This document shows positions 58,925 to 64,000 of a DNA stretch of 64,000 nt, piece by piece (the first letter of the stretch is position 1; every line of letters starts with the position of its first letter). A program made the translations under genes and the position numbers. This DNA comes from Stromatinia cepivora (taxonomy: Eukaryota > Ascomycota > Leotiomycetes > Helotiales > Sclerotiniaceae), in contig RCTD01000004.1 in assembly GCA_014898415.1 (NCBI GenBank), positions 1,921,001 to 1,985,000 on the forward strand. The letters are read 5' to 3'. The notes beneath the pieces were generated by a model. It saw only the letters and a program-made list of their open reading frames with translations, searched no databases and was not told the DNA's origin.

Positions 58925-61063
58925 TTAATGCTCGTTTCTGCGACGATAGTTCTCATCCCCATGGTTTGAGTGAGTTCGCCTGGTACTAGCCTCCCACGCC
59001 ACCCCCATCCTCACCTCAGGCTGGCGAGCAATGCCATTAATCATAGCGCGTAAAACCCCGTCAAACAAAGAAGTGCTCTTTCCTGATTCTTTTTTCTCCT
59101 GTCTGGACTTAGTTTTGGGTCGCTTCCGACCTGATGAAATTCGGCGATTTGAGTTGGTATGACTGCTCGAGCTCTCTGACTTTGAAACTTCACTAGGTGA
59201 AACAAGTTCGGGAGCCTGCGACCTCGAAACTTGCCGTAACGCTTGCGGAGGAGGGAACTCTGGTGGTGCAGGAATGCGAACATATCCACCTTGAACAGGG
59301 GATTCCTGCTGGGCTAGTGGCACTTGAATATGGATTGTGCGATGAGGATCATTGGTATACATTGGTTGACGAGGGTCATCGGGATACACTGGGGGCGCTC
59401 TTTCCTCGGGGGATAGTGACGCTCGAGCATGGCCTGGTACTGGCTGACGTTCTTGGGGATAAGGCTGTTCTAGTTGTGGTTGTAGTTGTGGAGTTGGTTG
59501 TGCTTTTGGATGAGGTTGCCGCTGCAGCCGCCGCTGTTGCTCCCGAGGAGGAAGAGAAAGAGGGTGATTGTCAGCATTTGGGCGTGGAGTTCTTTGCTGG
59601 ATTTTTACTTCTGGATCTGGATCAAGCGGCAAAACTAGCAGGGCTGCATTTCTTGGATACCTTGGAGATGAAACTGGTGGAGCTATATTTCTTAGATTTC
59701 CGGGAGGAGGTGAAACTACATCATTCATCGTTCTTTGTGATTTGATATGTTTTCGTGGATGCCTAAGAGGAAGCGGATAATAAGGACTATCAATATCTGG
59801 TCGTGGAGTCCCTCGCCAGCTTTGTGCTTCTGGATCTGAATTAGGCAGCACGGCTGCCGGGGCCTCATTTCTCAAATTTCCTGAAAGTGGTAGAGCTGCA
59901 TTATTCGTAGTTGCTTGTGATTTGGTATTTTGCTGCTGCTGTTGCTGTTGAGGAGGGCGAGGAGCAGGGCTATCAATATTTGGGTATAGAGTCCTTTGCG
60001 CAGTTTGTGCTTCTGAATCTAGATCAGGCGATACAACTGGCGAGACTGTATTTCTTGAATTTCCTGGAGGATGTAGGACTGCTTTATTCATGGTTGCTTG
60101 TGGTTTGAGATGTTGCTGCTGTTGGAAAGGAGGAAGGCGCTCACTAGTTGGTAATGAAGTTCCTTGTCTTTTAGAAGGAAAAAGAGGAGGACGTTCAATA
60201 TTTGGGCGTGGAGCCCCTTGTTGAGGACAAGGGCGCTCAGTCTTTGGGCATGGAGTCAACTGCCTTTTAGGAGGAACAGGAGGAAGAATTTCAGTATCGA
60301 GGCGTGGAGTTGATTGCTGTTGTTGTCGAGGAGAAGGAGGAAGAGAACGCTCAATATTCGGGATGGGAGTCCTCTGTATTTTAGGAGGAAGAGGAGAAGG
60401 ACACTCCATACTTAGGCATGCAGTTTCTTGTTGTCGAGGAGAATGAGGAAGGAAAAGCTCAGTCTTTGGGCATGGAGTCAACTGCCTTTTAGGAGGAACA
60501 GGAGGAAGAATTTCAGTATCGAGGCGTGGAGTTGATTGCTGTTGTTGTCGAGGAGAAGGAGGAAGAGAACGCTCAGTATTTGGGGTGGGAGTCCTCTGTA
60601 TTTTAGGGGGAAGAGGAGGAGGACGCTCCATACTTAGGCGTGCAGTTTCTTGTTGTCGAGGAGAATGGGGAAGGAAAAGCTCAGCCTTTGGCAGCGGAGT
60701 CCATTCCCTTTTAGAAAGAACAGGAAGAAGACTTTCAGTATCGGGGTGTGGAGTCTTTTGCTGTTGAGGAGGAGGAGGAGGAGGCCGCTCAGTCTTTGGC
60801 GGTGAAGTTTCTTGCCCTCTAGGAGGAAGAGTAGGCGACACGGCTAGCGAATCCATATCTCCTGGATTTGCCGGAGGAGTAGTAGAATGCTCAGTATTCG
60901 GGGGTGGAGTCCATTGCCGGATTTTCAATCCTGGAAAAGAGCCAGGAAGAGTAGGCAACAAAGCTGGCGGGTCCATATCTTTTGGAATTTCCGGAGGAGG
61001 TGGGGCTGCCTCATCCGTGGTTGCCTCTGGTTTAACAATAAGATATCTGAATAACGTATCCAT
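58925..61063 (-). CDS. large Pro-rich repeat protein (712 aa), tandem copy 2
   Basis: Start at the ATG 61061-61063 (MDTLFRYLIVKPEATTDEA), chosen because upstream sequence aligns with the non-coding flank of the paralogue. An in-frame ATG at 61124-61126 is the alternative. Most of the protein is a Pro-rich tandem repeat with 16-20-residue sub-units of the form LPP-P-KRQ-TP-P-TE and a 74-residue higher-order unit. The C-terminus becomes Ser-rich and then basic (SGRKRPKTKSRQEKKESGK) before a short ordered-looking tail (LFDGVLRAMINGIARQPE). No signal peptide or enzyme domain. It may be a disordered scaffold or SH3 ligand; this is speculation. The paralogue at 57467-58009 lacks the Pro repeats. 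Confidence 0.6.
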   Translation of the reverse strand: MDTLFRYLIVKPEATTDEAAPPPPEIPKDMDPPALLPTLPGSFPGLKIRQWTPPPNTEHSTTPPANPGDMDSLAVSPTLPPRGQETSPPKTERPPPPPPQQQKTPHPDTESLLPVLSKREWTPLPKAELFLPHSPRQQETARLSMERPPPLPPKIQRTPTPNTERSLPPSPRQQQQSTPRLDTEILPPVPPKRQLTPCPKTELFLPHSPRQQETACLSMECPSPLPPKIQRTPIPNIERSLPPSPRQQQQSTPRLDTEILPPVPPKRQLTPCPKTERPCPQQGAPRPNIERPPLFPSKRQGTSLPTSERLPPFQQQQHLKPQATMNKAVLHPPGNSRNTVSPVVSPDLDSEAQTAQRTLYPNIDSPAPRPPQQQQQQQNTKSQATTNNAALPLSGNLRNEAPAAVLPNSDPEAQSWRGTPRPDIDSPYYPLPLRHPRKHIKSQRTMNDVVSPPPGNLRNIAPPVSSPRYPRNAALLVLPLDPDPEVKIQQRTPRPNADNHPLSLPPREQQRRLQRQPHPKAQPTPQLQPQLEQPYPQERQPVPGHARASLSPEERAPPVYPDDPRQPMYTNDPHRTIHIQVPLAQQESPVQGGYVRIPAPPEFPPPQALRQVSRSQAPELVSPSEVSKSESSSSHTNSNRRISSGRKRPKTKSRQEKKESGKSTSLFDGVLRAMINGIARQPEVRMGVAWEASTRRTHSNHGDENYRRRNEH
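60239..60682 (-). repeat. 222-bp tandem coding repeat, two full copies plus partial third
   Basis: 60239-60460 and 60461-60682 match nearly base for base, with about ten mostly A/G differences. The third copy begins at 60683 and diverges. The period of 74 codons keeps the frame of the Pro-rich protein. Confidence 0.95.
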
Positions 61064-61560
61064 GTCAAAATATGTTCTGAATCTTTGGGGGCGGGGTTTT
61101 GTTGTAGGTGTAAAGAAGAAGTACATGAAATGGGGGGAAAGCGATTGCTTAAATGCTACACTACTCCTCTGTACCACAGGTCTCGAGATTATGATAATTC
61201 ATGGAATATGAATTGTCATATATACTTTGGGGATCTTTTATTTCTGGGTTTATATGACTTGATATCGGCCAAAAGTGACTATAATGGTGATGAAATGGCT
61301 GTCAAAACAACTGATATAAGATGACTGTGAAATGCTGAAATGACCGGGATTTTGTGAATTAATCGTAGGAATAATAGAATTCATAAATGAGGAACATGCT
61401 AGATGCCTAACTAAAGGTTTATGGAATTTGAATATCCATATGCACATATTCGAAAATGTTACAAGCAGGACGTGAATGCTGAACTTAGAATCATATTTGA
61501 GAGATGACATCTGATTAAATGAATACTCGGTAACATTTGAACTTATTATTCCGGCACTTC
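61064..61560. repeat. duplicated flank, copy 2 (upstream of the Pro-rich gene)
   Basis: Collinear with 58010-58560: GTACATGAAATGGGG, GCGATTGCTTAAATG, ATATGAATTGTCATATATAC, TGACT-rich stretch, then ATTCATAAATGAGGAACAT and ATATCCATATGCACATATTC. It is probably the promoter of the Pro-rich gene. Confidence 0.7.
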
Positions 61561-62286
61561 GTAAGATATAATATGAATCTCTAAGTTATATTCGAATCTA
61601 AATATTTATAGGCAGATAGATGTTTCACAATATCTATGTGCGAACAGCGAAAACCGCATCGAAACACCTCAGAAATCAGAATCGAAACATCTAGTCCACA
61701 ACCGGAAATTTCACACCGGAAATTTCCATTCATTCCACGGCGGGAATGACATCGCCCCGATACAACCAAGCCGACTTGGTTTTGTCCAAAAGATTAAGGG
61801 GCAGAACCGAGCAAAAGGTGAAGTCTTACTGTGATACCAAGCTCCAGGTATAGAGACATGCGCGCCAGCAGCTGTAGACTCAACTTAACTTTGAGCTTAT
61901 ATACTCTCGCCTGTGTGCCAGATTGCCAAAAAGAATCCACTGGGTAGATGCAATATAGTATGTACTCAACAGTTACAATTGCGCGGAAAGTTTTAGGTGT
62001 ATGAATGCTGACTCCATTGGATCACGCGGAGACCCCTGGAAAGTACTTGGATTCTCCTAGAAAGTGGGATAAGAACACTTTGATTCTTTTGAAAATGCTA
62101 GACCATTCGATATTTAGACTTCTAATATTCGGCATAGTTCCACAAGCTAGGGAAAGCGCATCACTACTTTCTACAACCCAAACGGGTCGAAATGAGACAG
62201 AATTACATCCAACCTTTTAAAATCTTCGGCCTCTTCGACAAGTCTATGGATTTATCTCACCGATCTTGATACAGCCAAACAACCCC
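61561..62286. other. intergenic, nothing recognised
   Basis: 726 bp. CCGGAAATTTC occurs twice within 26 bp near 61,701-61,730. No gene. Confidence 0.4.
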
Positions 62287-63255
62287 TCACATCGCATGAC
62301 CCTCAGGCCCATGATGAAAATCATTCTCAAACTTTCCCCACCCACCCGTCGGCTCATCACACATCTTCAAACCATGAATCCTCAAATCATAATACCCATC
62401 CTCTGGTGTCTTCCCCTGACAAACATTCCCCCCCATCGCCACATTAATAATAACCTGGAAATCATTTAATCTCCTCGTTCCCTCCGGCACAACAGCCTTC
62501 ATAACCACCCTGCCATCAATATACCAAACCATCTTTCCACCTACTCCATTCTCCGGTTGATTCCACGCAAACTCATACGTATGTTGCGAACAGTGCATAT
62601 TATGCACCGGCGTCTCCACAACCCGATGTTTATTCCAATCTTCCCCATTGAAATGTCCCCAATGTAAACAAGTATGATTAACCGCATCTCCATTCCACGT
62701 TTCCATAATATCTACTTCCCCATCATTGGGCCATGTAAACGGTTCACGGGGCAAGAGCCAGAACGCGGGCCAGATCCCAGGAGCACATGGTGGTGTTATA
62801 GTAGCTACGAGACTGCCGCGGTCGCGGGCGAGTGTCATATGGCTTGTTAATCGTGCGCTTGTGAATCTACCGTGGGAAGATATAGCTCGGAGGACTAAAC
62901 ATCCATTTTCGTCGTGGAAGGAATTTTCTCGATCGGCGATGTAGTTTTGGAGTTCGTTGTTTCCCCATCCATGATCTCCAAGTTGATGTCTGAAATTATC
63001 GGAAACGGGAATATGTGGAGAGAATGAGGGGTTCCAATAAGGATGAATGGCAGAATATGAGGGTCTGTTTTGGGGAATTGGTGGAGGTGCGTTTGCGTGG
63101 TGATGAGGTTGGATTGTGGGATAGTATCCCGGTGGTGCGGGATGTGGTGGTGGAGGGGTATGTGTTGTGGATTGGCCGGGGATTGTAAAGTTATGTTGGG
63201 CTGCAAAGGCTTCGCCCTTAGCTTTGGCTTTGTCGAGAATACTTTTGAAAGACAT
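62287..63255 (-). CDS. GH16 family beta-glucanase-like enzyme without signal peptide
   Basis: Single exon, ATG at 63253-63255; 322 aa. The GH16 signature GEVDIMETWNG (E180, D182, E185) carries the nucleophile, helper Asp and acid/base. The upstream GWGNNELQNY (about 96-105) and SARLTSHMTL are typical of laminarinase-like members. The late stretch VIINVAMGGN is the usual C-terminal beta-strand. GH16 enzymes cleave beta-1,3 or beta-1,3-1,4 glucans. The N-terminus (MSFKSILDKAKAKGEAFAAQ) is an amphipathic helix followed by a Pro/His-rich linker, with no secretory signal. The protein is therefore predicted cytosolic, which is odd for a glucanase. The start is supported by a clear upstream non-coding change. 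Confidence 0.9.
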   Translation of the reverse strand: MSFKSILDKAKAKGEAFAAQHNFTIPGQSTTHTPPPPHPAPPGYYPTIQPHHHANAPPPIPQNRPSYSAIHPYWNPSFSPHIPVSDNFRHQLGDHGWGNNELQNYIADRENSFHDENGCLVLRAISSHGRFTSARLTSHMTLARDRGSLVATITPPCAPGIWPAFWLLPREPFTWPNDGEVDIMETWNGDAVNHTCLHWGHFNGEDWNKHRVVETPVHNMHCSQHTYEFAWNQPENGVGGKMVWYIDGRVVMKAVVPEGTRRLNDFQVIINVAMGGNVCQGKTPEDGYYDLRIHGLKMCDEPTGGWGKFENDFHHGPEGHAM

Positions 63256-63589
63256 TTTGTATTGTATGGTGTTTGGTTTGTTGTAGATCGCGTGGAATGT
63301 TTGATATAAAGTTGTGGTGATGCGGACGGACCGGCCCGCCAAAATATCTAATTTTGCGGGGTATTCTGGAGACAGGATTCGCAGAGAAAAGCCAAAAACC
63401 AAAAGTTGTTATCTGGTTTGATATGAAGTGTAGGAGTAATTAGACTGTCTATATTACGAGTAGTGATTATATATTTGTCTTATACTATAGCCCAAACCTT
63501 TCTCTAAGCTAAACGTCTCCATGCCCAACTCTAGCAATAAATACAAATGTACAAACACATGTTATACATATCGTCTGCCTCTCCACCCA
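63256..63589. other. intergenic between the GH16 gene and the ABC1/COQ8 gene
   Basis: 334 bp comprising the GH16 promoter and the 3' flank of the kinase gene. Nothing else was seen. Confidence 0.4.
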
Positions 63590-64000
63590 TCACAAAAACT
63601 TCGTCTTCTCCATACTATTCGTAAACAACTCTCTACACCTAACTTTACTTCCCAATCTCGCGCACAGCAAAAAAGCTCCACTCAACTTCCTATGCAAACT
63701 ATAAGTTTCCTCCGGTGGCGGCGCCAATCTCTCTCTAAGCATAATCGGAATGAGAGCCTTTACTCTCTCCGTAATCGTCTGATCTTTAAAATCGTAAATC
63801 ACCGGAGAAGATTCCAAGAATGGTTCTGCGAGAGTGAGAATGGATTGTATGTGTGCATCTAGCATTGCTTTAGATTCGTGGCCTGTGAGATATCCGAGGT
63901 CGATGGACAAATTCCGGACTGTATCCCTTTCAGATCTGGAGGCTGCATCTAGGAGTTGTGTGTATTTAGTAATGAATTCCTCCGGATACTCGCGAGAGGC
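63590..64000 (-). CDS. ABC1/COQ8 (ADCK) family atypical kinase, C-terminal part only
   Basis: The reading frame is open to the window edge, so the gene's 5' part lies beyond 64,000; 136 codons are visible, ending TGA at 63590-63592. The text reads REYPEEFITKYTQLLDAAS, then SIDLGYLTGHESKAMLDAHI, RVKALIPIMLRERLAPPPEE and TYSLHRKLSGAFLLCARLGS. These are the C-terminal landmarks of the ABC1/ADCK family, which supports coenzyme Q synthesis in mitochondria. Which paralogue (COQ8 itself or another ABC1 protein) cannot be settled without the catalytic part. Confidence 0.88.
   Translation of the reverse strand, partial: ASREYPEEFITKYTQLLDAASRSERDTVRNLSIDLGYLTGHESKAMLDAHIQSILTLAEPFLESSPVIYDFKDQTITERVKALIPIMLRERLAPPPEETYSLHRKLSGAFLLCARLGSKVRCRELFTNSMEKTKFL

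Noticed and set aside
59197..59745. 182-codon plus-strand frame
   Set aside because: Antisense shadow of the Pro-rich gene; its Val/Leu/Glu bias mirrors Pro/Gln codons.
1..64000. tRNA or rRNA genes
   Set aside because: None seen by eye on either strand. A tRNAscan run would be decisive; I could not run it.

Overview
The window is nuclear DNA of a filamentous ascomycete. The coding half has short introns (about 47-86 bp, mostly GTAAGN/GTATGT donors and CTAAC-type branch points), and its protein families are typical of Pezizomycotina: a fungal rhodopsin-domain membrane protein, an SCAP-type sterol sensor, a cytosolic GH16 enzyme and a TSC10 reductase. The first 27.7 kb is an extremely AT-rich block of transposons decayed by C-to-T/G-to-A change, as expected from repeat-induced point mutation (RIP). 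Leotiomycetes (Helotiales, perhaps Sclerotiniaceae) is my best guess. It is inferred from protein resemblance and from this two-speed layout, and was not tested by any search.

Layout 1-27,690. A complete Ty1/Copia element (197-4911) has 166-bp LTRs and a 5-bp target duplication. After it come a 292-bp solo LTR (5278-5569) and a second, heavily decayed Copia body. A nested Gypsy stack follows. Gypsy A (9200-24974, minus orientation) is split by Gypsy B of the same family (11691-18731) and by a small non-autonomous LTR element, C (19904-21582), which carries one open minus-strand reading frame. All three insertions show target duplications; A's has one C/T difference. The net length of A (7045 bp) nearly equals that of B (7041 bp). 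The rest of the block is structureless AT-rich DNA.

Layout 27,690-64,000. On the minus strand: a two-exon gene ending in a NUMOD1-like domain; a single-pass membrane protein of the wall-sensor type; an FAD/NADPH monooxygenase; a secreted lactonase-fold protein; and a five-exon rhodopsin-domain protein. On the plus strand: the SCAP homologue and 3-ketodihydrosphingosine reductase (TSC10), whose intron holds a GGGAATT minisatellite. On the minus strand again: a tail-anchored coiled-coil protein; a run of small Cys-rich loci, some broken; two fast-evolving low-complexity genes that look like a tandem duplication; a cytosolic GH16 enzyme; and, cut by the window edge, the C-terminus of an ABC1/COQ8 atypical kinase.

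The genes do not form an obvious metabolic cluster. SCAP and TSC10 are neighbours and both act at the ER in lipid homeostasis, but this may be coincidence. The least explained features are the non-autonomous element with an intact ORF, the nuclear NUMOD1 gene, the Cys-rich paralogue array at 53.6-56.4 kb and the duplicated low-complexity pair at 57.5-61.1 kb.
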